A DNA stretch of 64,000 bases from contig NZ_CP112998.1 of NCBI RefSeq assembly GCF_026625565.1, positions 994,501 through 1,058,500 of the forward strand, given 5' to 3'. Below, in pieces: positions 38,200 to 47,491 of the stretch. Within the stretch, counting starts at the first letter, position 1. Every line of letters begins with the position of its first letter. This DNA is from Dyadobacter pollutisoli. GTDB lineage: Bacteria > Bacteroidota > Bacteroidia > Cytophagales > Spirosomataceae. The position numbers and the translations under genes were made by a program. The notes beneath the pieces were generated by a model. It was not told where the DNA came from. It did no database searches and saw only the letters and a list, made by a program, of their open reading frames with translations.

Positions 38200-38682
38200 T
38201 TATTTAAAAGAGATTTCAATCAGGGCTTTTGAAATATCGCTTAAAGAAATCGCCCGGAGTAGAGAACCCTCTTCCACCGGTATTTTTGATTTTTTCTTTG
38301 GCTCCGGCAACTGAATACTGATTTGGTCATCAGTAGCCTCCATCAGCGAACCTTGCACGATTTCTCCTGTTTTGAGTGTTACCTTGAGATTTCGGCCAAC
38401 ATTCTTTTGGTACTGACGCGGCAGCACCAGGGGCTGGTCCAATCCGGGAGAAGAAACTTCCAGCGTATAGGCTTCCGAGAAGACTTCCAGTTCTTCCAAC
38501 TGCTTGGCAAGTCGCCGGCTGATGGATGTGCATTGCTGGATGGTAATTCCCTGGTCGCTGTCGACTAGAATCGTTACTTTTTGACTTACCTTAGAAGGCT
38601 TAATGATAATATCTATCAGGAAACAATTACCGTCTTCCAAAAACGGGGCCACTAAAACTTCTAAATGTTCTTTTATTGTCAT
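38200..38682 (-). CDS. rimP: Ribosome maturation factor RimP
   Basis: A 160-residue protein of normal length. The N-terminal alpha/beta domain contains DIIIKPSKVSQKVTILVDSD and QGITIQQCTSISRRLAKQLE, and the family signature YTLEVSSPGLDQPL leads to the C-terminal SH3-like domain (VGRNLKVTLKTGEIVQGSLM). RimP acts in 30S subunit assembly. It heads the operon and lies 89 bp upstream of nusA. A terminator-like hairpin sits in its leader. Confidence 0.98.
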   Translation of the reverse strand: MTIKEHLEVLVAPFLEDGNCFLIDIIIKPSKVSQKVTILVDSDQGITIQQCTSISRRLAKQLEELEVFSEAYTLEVSSPGLDQPLVLPRQYQKNVGRNLKVTLKTGEIVQGSLMEATDDQISIQLPEPKKKSKIPVEEGSLLRAISLSDISKALIEISFK

Positions 38683-38700
38683 GTAAGGCTTACTGCAAAT

Positions 38701-38724
38701 AAAAAAAGGGGATTTAAGACCCCC
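38701..38724 (-). promoter_or_regulatory. Terminator-like hairpin in the rimP leader, possible attenuator
   Basis: Read on the minus strand, GGGGGT-cttaa-ATCCCC (38724 down to 38708, one G-T wobble) is followed by seven T. This is the form of an intrinsic terminator, and it ends about 18 bp before the rimP ATG. The upstream gene is divergent, so the hairpin cannot be the terminator of another minus-strand gene. Confidence 0.6.
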
Positions 38725-38852
38725 TCAATCAACCGATCAAAATAGAATAGGATGCAAAGGTAAAACTATTTTATCATTTCTACAAGTTGGATTGAAAGCC
38801 TTCTAAATCGATCCTGATCACCTATTTTTGCAAAAAACTCAATTTTGAATTA

Positions 38853-39953
38853 ATGAAAGGGGTAAAAAAGGTTTTGTGGTTCCCATATAAGGTTTTTGCT
38901 TTTTATACTATACTGATTTACATACTGATACTGTGGATCCCCTTCGAGGGCTGGCTGGCGGGCTTTATGATGATGTCCTTCCCGGCTGTGATCCTTATGC
39001 ACCTGATCTCACTGCCCATTTGGTTTATAATTGAAAGAAAAAAAGCACTGCTCCCGCTGGCCCTACTCCTTGGAGGCTGCATTTTTCTCTCACGTACCTA
39101 TGGTTTTGGCGGAAAGGACCTGTCTGTCGCCAGCGATGGTGAGCATACTTTTTCTGTCATGAACTATAATGTGCATTCCTTTCAAAGGTATTCGGATCTA
39201 CGTGATGGGCAGATGCGAAAGCAAATTGGCGATATGAAAGAATGGGTTGCTGGCAGTGGGGCTGACGTGATTTGTATGCCGGAATACTTTGCAGATGCTA
39301 GCAAGCTCTTCAACATGGATGAGATGCTCACTAAAAAAGGATTCAAACATTCCCTGCGGTATCAGCAGGTGAATAGCAAGTACAACTATTTAGGATTAGC
39401 GCTATTTAGCCGATTCCCCATTGTAGCCAGTAGAGATACGGTTTTTGAGTCTCAGAATGGGATGATACAGGCCGATATCAGGATCAAAAAAGATACGGTT
39501 AGAGTGATCGGCCTGCATCTTTTCTCGATGACACTAAAATTGGGGAATTTAGTCCATCAAAAGAAAATGGACGGAGTCAAACGGGAAGGCAGGATCACCT
39601 TTTCGCGCATCAAGATGGGCTTTGTAAGGCATGCGGCGGAGCTTGAAGTTTTAGAATCCTGGATGGATGCTTCCCCTTATCCGGTTATTGTATGCGGAGA
39701 CTTCAATGAGATGCCATATGGCTATGTGTATGGCAAATTACGTAGGAAATTGAATAACGGCTTTGAGGAAGGTGGAAAGGGCTTTGGTTTTACCTTTAAT
39801 CACCTTCCGTATTTCATTCGAATTGACCACCAGTTTTACAGCCCGGAAAAGCTCAACCTGGTCAATTTCACCACCTACAACAAAATCGACTACTCAGACC
39901 ACTATCCGGTGATGGGTACTTATAAGTTCACTAAAACCGCAGAAGATCGCTAA
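38853..39953 (+). CDS. Endonuclease/exonuclease/phosphatase-family membrane protein
   Basis: A 366-residue protein. Three N-terminal hydrophobic helices (about residues 10-88) precede an EEP domain: HTFSVMNYNVHSFQRY, CMPEYFADASKLF with the metal-binding Glu, VIGLHLFSM, VIVCGDFNEMPYG and the final SDHYPVM. All catalytic elements of the DNase I-like fold are present (N, E, H, D-x-N, S-D-H). The substrate could be a nucleic acid, a phosphoinositide-like lipid or another phosphodiester; membrane attachment suggests the periplasmic side. Start at ATG 38853, divergent from rimP. Confidence 0.9.
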   Translation: MKGVKKVLWFPYKVFAFYTILIYILILWIPFEGWLAGFMMMSFPAVILMHLISLPIWFIIERKKALLPLALLLGGCIFLSRTYGFGGKDLSVASDGEHTFSVMNYNVHSFQRYSDLRDGQMRKQIGDMKEWVAGSGADVICMPEYFADASKLFNMDEMLTKKGFKHSLRYQQVNSKYNYLGLALFSRFPIVASRDTVFESQNGMIQADIRIKKDTVRVIGLHLFSMTLKLGNLVHQKKMDGVKREGRITFSRIKMGFVRHAAELEVLESWMDASPYPVIVCGDFNEMPYGYVYGKLRRKLNNGFEEGGKGFGFTFNHLPYFIRIDHQFYSPEKLNLVNFTTYNKIDYSDHYPVMGTYKFTKTAEDR

Positions 39954-40306
39954 TATTTCACGCCCAGGCTGTCCAGATCGCGTGTGGTAATGCTCGGAGG
40001 GAAGATACCCTGATCTAATTTCATTTGCACCAACTCACCCGTTTTACGAGCTTCGTTCTGGGAGGCAAACCCTTGTGTGCCCGGAGCGCCAGGGATAAAC
40101 CGCTGCTCGATGACGGCAGTCGTGTCCTGATAAATGCGGTATCCCCAGCCGGACGGGACCTTAATGGTCTGCACCGAAAAGCGAGAAAGGCCTTCACGGC
40201 CCAAGCTTAGATTCCCTTTTTTATATACTGAAAAAAGAAAATAAGCTGCGACTGCGAAGGCCAGTATGCCAATGATCGAGAGAATGGTTTTATTTTTCCT
40301 GATCAC
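39950..40306 (-). CDS. DUF4907-family protein
   Basis: A 118-residue protein. One N-terminal helix (ILSIIGILAFAVAAYFLFSV) is followed by a short soluble domain with GWGYRIYQDTTAVIEQRFIP, GFASQNEARKTGELVQMKL and PPSITTRDLDSLGV, the pattern of DUF4907. No biochemical role is known. Its ATG overlaps the stop of the Kelch gene by 4 bp (ATGA), so the two are translationally coupled. Together with the divergent DUF4270 gene this trio recurs in Bacteroidota (established context, recalled and not checked here). Confidence 0.8.
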   Translation of the reverse strand: MIRKNKTILSIIGILAFAVAAYFLFSVYKKGNLSLGREGLSRFSVQTIKVPSGWGYRIYQDTTAVIEQRFIPGAPGTQGFASQNEARKTGELVQMKLDQGIFPPSITTRDLDSLGVKY

Positions 40307-41346
40307 TGATCATCATCATCGTTAATGGCTGCCGTAGGATCAAATGCCCAGAAGTCATCTAGACCGCCGGAACCCGAAGAGCTTCCTGTTCCGAAATAAC
40401 CCAGTTTGCCAACTGCAAATCCAGCTGCAAAGCCTCTTCCGCCCGCTGGAAATGAAGCCACTTCCGTCCAGGTGTTGGTGCCTGGTACATATTCCCAGCA
40501 ATCCGACTTGTCTTGTCCGCCCACCACGTAGGCTTTGTCATTGATCACCAATGCCGTTGCATATGCTCTTGCCGGGAAAGCCTCTTCTTTGGTATCGTCA
40601 CCAAATTCGATACGGGTCCATGCGCCAGTTCCACCGTTGCCGGCAGGATCAAAGCTGTAAATGTCTTTGGTATTCTGACCTGAGTTGCTGTTTCCAAAAC
40701 CCACGTAGGCTTTTCCCCCAACATTGAATGAAAGAGCGCCTCTGCGTTTTCCGCCAATGAAGGTTGCTATCTCAGTCCATTTGTCAGTTGCGGGGTTGTA
40801 CTCATAAAAATCCTGGTAGTAGTTGCTGCCATTGTAACCAAGACCTACATAAGCGCGGTCGTTAGCCACAAATGAGGTAGCATACTGACGTGTCCCGCCC
40901 GCAAAGTCAGCGATTGCTTTCCATTTGTTGGTAGCAGGGTCGTATTGATAGAAATCTTTTTTATATCCGTTATCAACAGTCGTTACCGCATCATATCCAG
41001 TTCCTACATAAGCTTTACCGCCCAAAACAAAAGCCGTAGCGTCGTTTCTTCCTGTTCCTGGAAAGGCAGCCGCCTGAGACCATATTTTAGAAGCAGCGTT
41101 GTAAGACCAGAAATCTTTCACCCTGGCGACGGTTTCGTTGGTAAAACCTGTACCTACATAACCTACCTCGCCAATGACGAAACTGACAGAACGGGTTCTT
41201 CCCGACCCTCCGAAACTTGGAAGATCCTTTCTATACCAGTTTCCTAGTTTATCAGCATCTGGATCGTCGTTGTTGCAGCTAAGTTGAACGAGGGCAGTGG
41301 AAGCGACTAGAAGGGCTAACGAAGTCTTTTTTAAGGTATTAAACAT
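40303..41346 (-). CDS. Kelch-repeat beta-propeller lipoprotein
   Basis: A 347-residue protein. The lipobox is LVQLSC near residue 24. Six Kelch-like blades follow, each with a turn such as GKAYVGTGYD, DRAYVGLGYN, GKAYVGFGNS, DKAYVVGGQD or GKLGYFGTGS, paired with DFWSYNAASKIWSQAA, DFYQYDPATNKWKAIA, DFYEYNPATDKWTEIA and similar. The tail FWAFDPTAAINDDDDQ is acidic. It is probably exported to the outer membrane or surface as a binding platform. It is coupled to DUF4907 and divergent from DUF4270. Confidence 0.9.
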   Translation of the reverse strand: MFNTLKKTSLALLVASTALVQLSCNNDDPDADKLGNWYRKDLPSFGGSGRTRSVSFVIGEVGYVGTGFTNETVARVKDFWSYNAASKIWSQAAAFPGTGRNDATAFVLGGKAYVGTGYDAVTTVDNGYKKDFYQYDPATNKWKAIADFAGGTRQYATSFVANDRAYVGLGYNGSNYYQDFYEYNPATDKWTEIATFIGGKRRGALSFNVGGKAYVGFGNSNSGQNTKDIYSFDPAGNGGTGAWTRIEFGDDTKEEAFPARAYATALVINDKAYVVGGQDKSDCWEYVPGTNTWTEVASFPAGGRGFAAGFAVGKLGYFGTGSSSGSGGLDDFWAFDPTAAINDDDDQ

Positions 41347-41828
41347 GAAAAAATATAGTTTGACTAATTGTTACAAATGAGTATTGATTAAAAATAATTT
41401 CAATTTCAGCTACTTAACAGTTTTGTCTGGCAAAACGGGGCATTCACGGAAATTTTTTGCAAACATAACATCTTGATACTGCTAAGTAAAATAATAAGGT
41501 ACTTTTTGTCCAAAACTTTCACCGGCCAGTTACTTTCAACGTAAAATATTCGTCAATGTTGCACTTTATTCAGACGCGAAACGGCTTATTATCGTTGTAA
41601 GCGGGTGAAATTAAAATAGTCTCACCGTTTTTTACGTTTCTATCGATGTTTGCCACTCTTTGTGGCCCGTGCGCGTATGGTCAAATAAAGCATTTATAAA
41701 CCTTACGTAGGCTTTAAAGATTTTGTTGCAAACCTTATTTTACTTTCAATTTTGACCTATTTGTCCGAATCATGTTGTAATTAAGTTTACATGTGATAAT
41801 TTTGCACTTTTTACTGTTCTTGCTCTAA
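41347..41828. other. AT-rich divergent promoter region between Kelch and DUF4270 genes
   Basis: No gene is visible over about 480 bp. It contains the short dyad GTTTTG-tctgg-CAAAAC (41420-41436) and several T-rich tracts able to act as -33/-7 promoters. Both flanking genes would start here. Confidence 0.45.
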
Positions 41829-43223
41829 ATGAAATTTAATTCTTATTCCTCTAAAGGATATTCGGCAGTCTATAAACTTTTGCTCATACTGGGTTGTACT
41901 GTGTCATTGGCTTCCTGTGAGTGGGGAGACCAAATAGAGTCGCTGGTTCAGCCTAATCCCGATGATTTTGCGGTTTTATATACAGATACTGTTACAGTGA
42001 AGCTCTCCACAGTAGGAAGTGATTCATTGATGACTGGTGGCTCTGCACGAATGCTGACTGGGAGTTATACAGATCCCTATTTTGGCAAAGTAAAAGCTGC
42101 AAGCTTTTTTCAACCGACGATACAAAGTGGCATCAGTATTCCGGCTTTGGCAGAGTATGATTCATTAGTATTGTCGCTTCGCTATGACGGGTATACCTAT
42201 GGAGATACCACCAAGCCAATCAATCTGACAGTTCATAAACTGCTTGCTGATATTTTGGATAAAAGCTCTTACTGGAATGGGAATTCAACGGCATTTGATC
42301 CGGTCGCGATTGGAAAAGTAAGGGTAGTGCCCACTCCGAGAACTTCCAGGAACCTTAAAATCAAGCTTTCTGATGCGCTGGGCCAGCAAATGTTCGAAAT
42401 GGGCAAGAACAACCAGCTGACATCGAATACGGATTGGATCAACCTTGTAAAAGGATTGGTATTAATGCCCGCTGCTACCGATAATGGTCCGGTGGTAGGC
42501 TTTTTATGGTCTGGAAACGACAGCACTTCGGTGCAGCTTCATTATCACACTCCGGATGTGGACCAGGTCAAAAAAGATTCCAGCATTTTCAGGGTAACAG
42601 CTTCCTACAACCAGATTCTGGGAGACCGGAAAGGTACGGCGCTTGCCAACTTACCTGACACCAGAAGGATATCGCTACCTTCTTCACAGTCTGGAAATAT
42701 GTCCTTTATTCAGGCTGGAATCGGCATTATGACAAGGGTTGATTTTCCTACGGTGAGATCATTGAAAAGCTTTAAATATACTGTCGCTAATAGGGCTTAT
42801 CTTCGGGTGACGCCGCTGCGAGCATCGGTTACCGATCCGCTTAGAGTACCCAACCAAATCTATGTGTACCGTTGTGATAAGAACAATGAATTCTACACCG
42901 GGGAGGGAGGTTCTCCTTTGCCACTTTATTATCTGAGCAATCAGCCGCAGCAGGTATTTGGTCAATATGTAAATGATTACGTTAATAATAAGCAGTATTA
43001 TCTCATCGATGTCAGCTCATTTATCTCTGATTTGATGACTAGTGAAATTGAAGAAATAGGCGGTTTGATTCTGAGGACTTCGATGTTTAATACCCAGTCA
43101 AGCTTCCGCGATGCCGATACAGAGTTCAGCAAAAGCGTCAACCGATTGGTGATCGGCAATCAGCAGAACGAGGATCCCGGCGTGAAGCTGGAACTATACT
43201 ATACCAAGGTTACAGTGCAGTAA
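41829..43223 (+). CDS. DUF4270-family lipoprotein
   Basis: A 464-residue protein. The signal ends with lipobox SLASC near residue 30. The DUF4270 pattern is visible: TDTVTVKLSTVGSDSLMTGG, MLTGSYTDPYFGKVKAASFF, PALAEYDSLVLSLRYDGYTY and the C-terminal YLIDVSSFISDLMTSEIEEI GGLIL. The family is Bacteroidota-specific, surface or outer-membrane linked, and without a proven function. An upstream Kelch/DUF4907 pair lies on the other strand, so shared regulation is likely. Confidence 0.9.
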   Translation: MKFNSYSSKGYSAVYKLLLILGCTVSLASCEWGDQIESLVQPNPDDFAVLYTDTVTVKLSTVGSDSLMTGGSARMLTGSYTDPYFGKVKAASFFQPTIQSGISIPALAEYDSLVLSLRYDGYTYGDTTKPINLTVHKLLADILDKSSYWNGNSTAFDPVAIGKVRVVPTPRTSRNLKIKLSDALGQQMFEMGKNNQLTSNTDWINLVKGLVLMPAATDNGPVVGFLWSGNDSTSVQLHYHTPDVDQVKKDSSIFRVTASYNQILGDRKGTALANLPDTRRISLPSSQSGNMSFIQAGIGIMTRVDFPTVRSLKSFKYTVANRAYLRVTPLRASVTDPLRVPNQIYVYRCDKNNEFYTGEGGSPLPLYYLSNQPQQVFGQYVNDYVNNKQYYLIDVSSFISDLMTSEIEEIGGLILRTSMFNTQSSFRDADTEFSKSVNRLVIGNQQNEDPGVKLELYYTKVTVQ

Positions 43224-43246
43224 AAGCTGGTGCTACAAACCACAAC

Positions 43247-43275
43247 AAAAGGCTTTCGGATTCCGAAAGCCTTTT
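43247..43275. terminator. Bidirectional terminator between DUF4270 and bestrophin-like genes
   Basis: GGCTTTCGG (43251-43259) pairs with CCGAAAGCC (43263-43271) around a 3-base loop, flanked by AAAA on the left and TTTTTC on the right, so it works for both convergent genes. Confidence 0.85.
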
Positions 43276-43278
43276 TCT

Positions 43279-44181
43279 TTACATGACAACCCCGTTTTTG
43301 GGCAAGATCTTTTCAGGGATTTTATCAGCTTCAATGAGCTGTAAAAGATTGATTTCAATCGTTCTGGATAAAGAGGTCATCGGAATATCGTTGGGGCCAT
43401 TCTCAAATGGATTTTGCAAAATATAGGCAATCCATTCCACGTAAAAGAACAGAAAGGAGATAATGAATGTGATCGGGATAGCGATCCGGCCAATGCTTTC
43501 GACCAGACCCATCGGAAGTACCAGCGTGAAAATGAAAATAACCAACAACACAAAAAAGCTGTATTGGGTTGGAAAAACAGTGTTTTTGATCCGCTCACAT
43601 TTGCCCATTGCATCGCAAAGCCGTTGCAAAGTCAGATCAATATTTTGGTAGAGCAGCGTCTGCATTTTTCCCTGCTCGTGGAGCCCGCTCATTTTAAACT
43701 GAATCAGATTTAAAATGGCATTGGGAATGTTATCCTGACTGGCCACGTAGTCATGTTCCTGCGCATTTAAATGCAGGTCAGCGTATACCAGCACGGGCTC
43801 CTTTCTAAGCGAATTGGTCAGGGCGTAGCACCAGGCAATCTGCAAATGCGCGATGTTGGAAATGATGGCATCTTTTTCCTTTTTTTCTGTTGAAATAAAT
43901 GAAATAGATTGACGGACCAGCGTGCGGCTGTCATTGACGATCTCACCCCATGACTTGCGGGCTTCCCACCAGCGGTCATAGGCGGAATTGGTTCGGAAAC
44001 CCAGCAAAAGCGATAATGCTGTACCCAGAATGGTGATAATGGAGATGGGAAAGGAGAGAAAGTGCCAGTTTTGATAGCTGAAAAGGTAGAAGACGAGCGT
44101 GGCGTAAGCCGTTACGACTAATACACCGATCCAGATGCCTTTCAAAAGGCGCCAGATCGAAAAAACCTGCTTTACATACAT
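43279..44181 (-). CDS. Bestrophin-like (UPF0187) membrane channel protein
   Basis: A 300-residue protein. Four hydrophobic regions are seen (about 14-34, 38-60, 205-225, 230-252). The family signature SLLLGFRTNSAYDRWWEARK leads into SWGEIVNDSRTLVRQSISF. Bacterial bestrophin homologues form pentameric ion channels (the Klebsiella protein is sodium-permeable). Start at ATG 44181. It is an independent unit between two terminators. Ion selectivity cannot be told from sequence. Confidence 0.92.
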   Translation of the reverse strand: MYVKQVFSIWRLLKGIWIGVLVVTAYATLVFYLFSYQNWHFLSFPISIITILGTALSLLLGFRTNSAYDRWWEARKSWGEIVNDSRTLVRQSISFISTEKKEKDAIISNIAHLQIAWCYALTNSLRKEPVLVYADLHLNAQEHDYVASQDNIPNAILNLIQFKMSGLHEQGKMQTLLYQNIDLTLQRLCDAMGKCERIKNTVFPTQYSFFVLLVIFIFTLVLPMGLVESIGRIAIPITFIISFLFFYVEWIAYILQNPFENGPNDIPMTSLSRTIEINLLQLIEADKIPEKILPKNGVVM

Positions 44182-44224
44182 AATGAAAGGAATGCTGGTA
44201 AGAATCTCAAAAGGTAATAAAAAA

Positions 44225-44260
44225 GCGGACCACAGGGAAGTGCCCCACGGTCCGCCTTTT
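44225..44260. terminator. Terminator of the RND efflux operon
   Basis: GCGGACC (44225-44231) pairs with GGTCCGC (44249-44255), with an inner GGG/CCC pair. On the minus strand it is followed by TTTTTTATTACC. It lies 24 bp past the minus-strand pump gene. Confidence 0.8.
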
Positions 44261-44278
44261 ATTATTTCTAAGAAACGA

Positions 44279-47200
44279 TTAGGCCACTACATGCCCGCTG
44301 GCCGGATCATCGCCCGGCTTTGGGCCCTCTTTTGATTTTTTACCCATGGCTATTTTTTCAATGGCCACAAAAAGAACAGGCACGACAAAGATGGCCAGCG
44401 AAGTGGCCGCCAGCATACCCCCAAATACCGTCCAGCCAATCGTTTTACGCGATTCTGCCGCTGCGCCACTGGCGAATGCTAGTGGAAGAACGCCCAGGAT
44501 AAAGGCCAGAGAGGTCATGATAATGGGGCGCAAACGAAGCTGGACTGCTTCCAGGGTAGCTTTGACGAGCTCCATTCCGCCGTCGACGCGTTCCTTGGCA
44601 AATTCCACGATCAGGATCGCGTTTTTGGCCGCAAGACCAATCAATGTAATCAGACCGATCTGCGCATAAATGTTATTGGTCAGATTAGGCAGAAAGGTCA
44701 ATGTCAGAATCGAGCCGAATGCACCGATGGGCACCGCAAAAAGCACTGAGAACGGGATAGACCAGCTCTCGTAGAGCGCTGCCAGAAACAGGAATACAAA
44801 TACAATTGAAATAGCGAAAATGGTAGTGGTACTATCGCCCGCCTTGATCTCTTCGCTGCTCATGCCGGAAAATTCATAACTATACCCGGCAGGAAGTGTC
44901 TGGGCAACTTCACGCAAAGCCGCAATGGCCTGCCCGCTACTGTATCCTGCTTTGGGTGTTCCGTTGATCTCCACCGAGCGGTAAATGTTATAGTGGGAGA
45001 TCAGTGCCGGGTTTTCTACTACTTTGGAGCTAACTAGCGCGCTGAGCGGAATCATATTCCCTTCTTTATTGCGCACATAGAATTTTTTGATCTTGTCCAG
45101 CGATGACCTGAAACTGCTGTCAGCCTGCACCATGACCCGGAAATTTCTTCCATAAAGGTTGAAATCGTTGACATAACTACTACCAAGCAGCGTAGAAAGC
45201 GAGCTGAAAACATCAGAGACCTGTACGCCCAGCTTTTTGGTTTTTTCACGGTCTACATCCAGCTGGTAACTTGGCGTTCTGGCATTGAAAAAGGTAAAGG
45301 CCATCGCGATTTCGGGCCGCTTGTTGACTGCGCCCAGAAAATTACGGGTGACCGTTTCAAACTGCTGAATGTTATCGGTACTGGTCGACTGCTGCAATTG
45401 GAATGTGAAACCGGACGTAGCTCCAAGTCCGGGAATGGCAGGCGGGGCAATAGCGAGCACCCGGGCTTCTTTAATATCAGCTGTACGCTTTTGGATTTCC
45501 TTGATGACGGCTTGCACGTGATGCTCGGCGCCTTTCCGATTCGCCCACGGGTGCAAGCTCACAAACATGGTACCGACATTGGACTTGTTTGAAAAACTCA
45601 CCACATTAAGACCTGCCAGACCGCCCACTACACGCACCTCCGGAATAGAGGATACGCGCTTCATGATGTCCTTGATCATCGCTACGTTGCGGGTAGTGGA
45701 AGTAGCTTCCTGCATTTCATAGGTTACAAAAAGACGGCCTTCATCTTCAACGGGTATAAATCCGGATGGTTTGTTTTTGAACAGAAAGAAAAGACCTACA
45801 AAGAGACAAACCATCATGACCAGCACCAATGGCGTGACTTTGATCCATTTGGAAACACCGCGCGTGTAGGCGTGAGATACCTTTTCAAACCAGTTATTGA
45901 AGCGGTCGAAGAATTTTTCCAGCATGTTTTTCTTATCGCCAGCTCCTTTTGAGGGCCGTAGCATGATAGAGCACAATGCAGGGGTCAGTGAAAGGGCGAC
46001 AAAGGCGGACAACAGTACCGACACGGCTATGGTGATGGCAAACTGCTGATAAAGCCTGCCCACAATGCCAGGGACAAAGCCCACCGGCACAAAAACTGCA
46101 GCCAGAATCAACGCGATCGCTATGACAGGCCCGGAAATGTCTTTCATTGCCTTGATGGTCGCATCTTTGGGGGACATTTTCTCATGGTCAATGTTGTGCT
46201 GGACGGCCTCGACGACCACAATGGCATCATCGACGACAATACCAATCGCTAGCACAAACGCAAAGAGCGTCAGGGTATTGATCGTAAAGCCAAACGGAAT
46301 AAAAAAGATGAATGTACCAATCAACGAAACCGGGATCGCAAGGATCGGGATCAATGTCGCACGCCAGTTTTGAAGGAACAGGAACACGACAATGACTACC
46401 AGGATCATGGCTTCGGCAAAAGTGTGGAGCACCTCTTCAATGGAGACTTTCACAACCGATGCAGTCTCGACTGGAATTACATAATCGATGTCTTTGGGGA
46501 AAGTCTTTTTCAGCGCCGTCAATGTTTTGATCACACCTTCGTAGGTATCCAGGGCGTTAGCGCCAGGAGCCTGATAGATCAGTACAAATGCGGCGGGTTT
46601 ACCGGCCACAAACGCATTGACACCATAGTCAAATTTCCCCAATTCAACCCTTGCTACATCCTTTAAATACACGATGCTGCCGTCAGCTGGATTGGACCTG
46701 ACAATGATCTCTTCAAACTGCGCTTTGGTATTCAGACGGCTATTGGTCAGCACGCTGTATTCGAAGCTCTGGGTATTGGGCTGGGGGTTACCGCCCACAG
46801 TACCTGCGGCAACCTGTAAGTTTTGCTCGGCCAGCGCGGCGGAAATATCCGATGGCGTCATCCGTAAGGTCGCCAGCTTGTCCGGGTCGAGCCAGATCCG
46901 CATACCGAAGTCGTCGGCACGGGAGACGATATCACCCACACCTTTTACCCTTTGCAAGGCATCTTTGAGATAAATATTGGCGTAATTACCAATGAACTGC
47001 GCATCATGGGTACCATTGGGCGAGTAAAGCGCCAATGCGATCATGATACTGGGCTGGCGTTTGCGGACGGTGAGCCCCAATCTTTTGACCGCATCAGGCA
47101 GGGTAGGTTCGGCCACACTTACCCGGTTTTGTACGTCCAGGGCCGCAATGTTGACGTCAGTACCCACATCAAAGGTCACGTTGATACTGCTTTGTCCGCT

Positions 47201-47455
47201 GCTGGTGCTGTTACTGGACATATAGGTCATGCCAGGAACACCATTGATCTGTGTTTCAATGGGTGTGGTCGTGGTCTGCTCGACGGTCTGGGCGTCGGCG
47301 CCCGTAAAGTTACCGGTAATGGACACGGTAGGAGGGGTAACGTCAGGGTACTGGGCAACGGGCAGGGTCGTAACCGAAATCAAACCCACCAGGACCAGTA
47401 CGATAGAGGCCACAATGGCTGTTACCGGCCTTTTTATAAAAATATCTGCAATCAT
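44279..47455 (-). CDS. RND-family efflux pump, inner-membrane HAE1 subunit
   Basis: A 1058-residue AcrB/MexB-type transporter. The start MIADIFIKRPVTAIVASIVL is classical. Twelve membrane helices and two large periplasmic loops are seen. The proton-relay aspartates lie in GIVVDDAIVVVEAVQH on TM4. Other family marks are PVAQYPDVTPPTVSITGNFT, GFIPVEDEGRLFVTYEMQ and the C-terminal GLAAKNAILIVEFAKERVDG. It pumps lipophilic drugs, dyes or detergents out by proton exchange. It is the last gene of a tolC-mfp-rnd operon, 36 bp after the adaptor gene. No local regulator gene is present. Confidence 0.97.
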   Translation of the reverse strand: MIADIFIKRPVTAIVASIVLVLVGLISVTTLPVAQYPDVTPPTVSITGNFTGADAQTVEQTTTTPIETQINGVPGMTYMSSNSTSSGQSSINVTFDVGTDVNIAALDVQNRVSVAEPTLPDAVKRLGLTVRKRQPSIMIALALYSPNGTHDAQFIGNYANIYLKDALQRVKGVGDIVSRADDFGMRIWLDPDKLATLRMTPSDISAALAEQNLQVAAGTVGGNPQPNTQSFEYSVLTNSRLNTKAQFEEIIVRSNPADGSIVYLKDVARVELGKFDYGVNAFVAGKPAAFVLIYQAPGANALDTYEGVIKTLTALKKTFPKDIDYVIPVETASVVKVSIEEVLHTFAEAMILVVIVVFLFLQNWRATLIPILAIPVSLIGTFIFFIPFGFTINTLTLFAFVLAIGIVVDDAIVVVEAVQHNIDHEKMSPKDATIKAMKDISGPVIAIALILAAVFVPVGFVPGIVGRLYQQFAITIAVSVLLSAFVALSLTPALCSIMLRPSKGAGDKKNMLEKFFDRFNNWFEKVSHAYTRGVSKWIKVTPLVLVMMVCLFVGLFFLFKNKPSGFIPVEDEGRLFVTYEMQEATSTTRNVAMIKDIMKRVSSIPEVRVVGGLAGLNVVSFSNKSNVGTMFVSLHPWANRKGAEHHVQAVIKEIQKRTADIKEARVLAIAPPAIPGLGATSGFTFQLQQSTSTDNIQQFETVTRNFLGAVNKRPEIAMAFTFFNARTPSYQLDVDREKTKKLGVQVSDVFSSLSTLLGSSYVNDFNLYGRNFRVMVQADSSFRSSLDKIKKFYVRNKEGNMIPLSALVSSKVVENPALISHYNIYRSVEINGTPKAGYSSGQAIAALREVAQTLPAGYSYEFSGMSSEEIKAGDSTTTIFAISIVFVFLFLAALYESWSIPFSVLFAVPIGAFGSILTLTFLPNLTNNIYAQIGLITLIGLAAKNAILIVEFAKERVDGGMELVKATLEAVQLRLRPIIMTSLAFILGVLPLAFASGAAAESRKTIGWTVFGGMLAATSLAIFVVPVLFVAIEKIAMGKKSKEGPKPGDDPASGHVVA

Positions 47456-47491
47456 TTTTTACTGGTTTATGAGATAGTAAGGGCACCGGGA

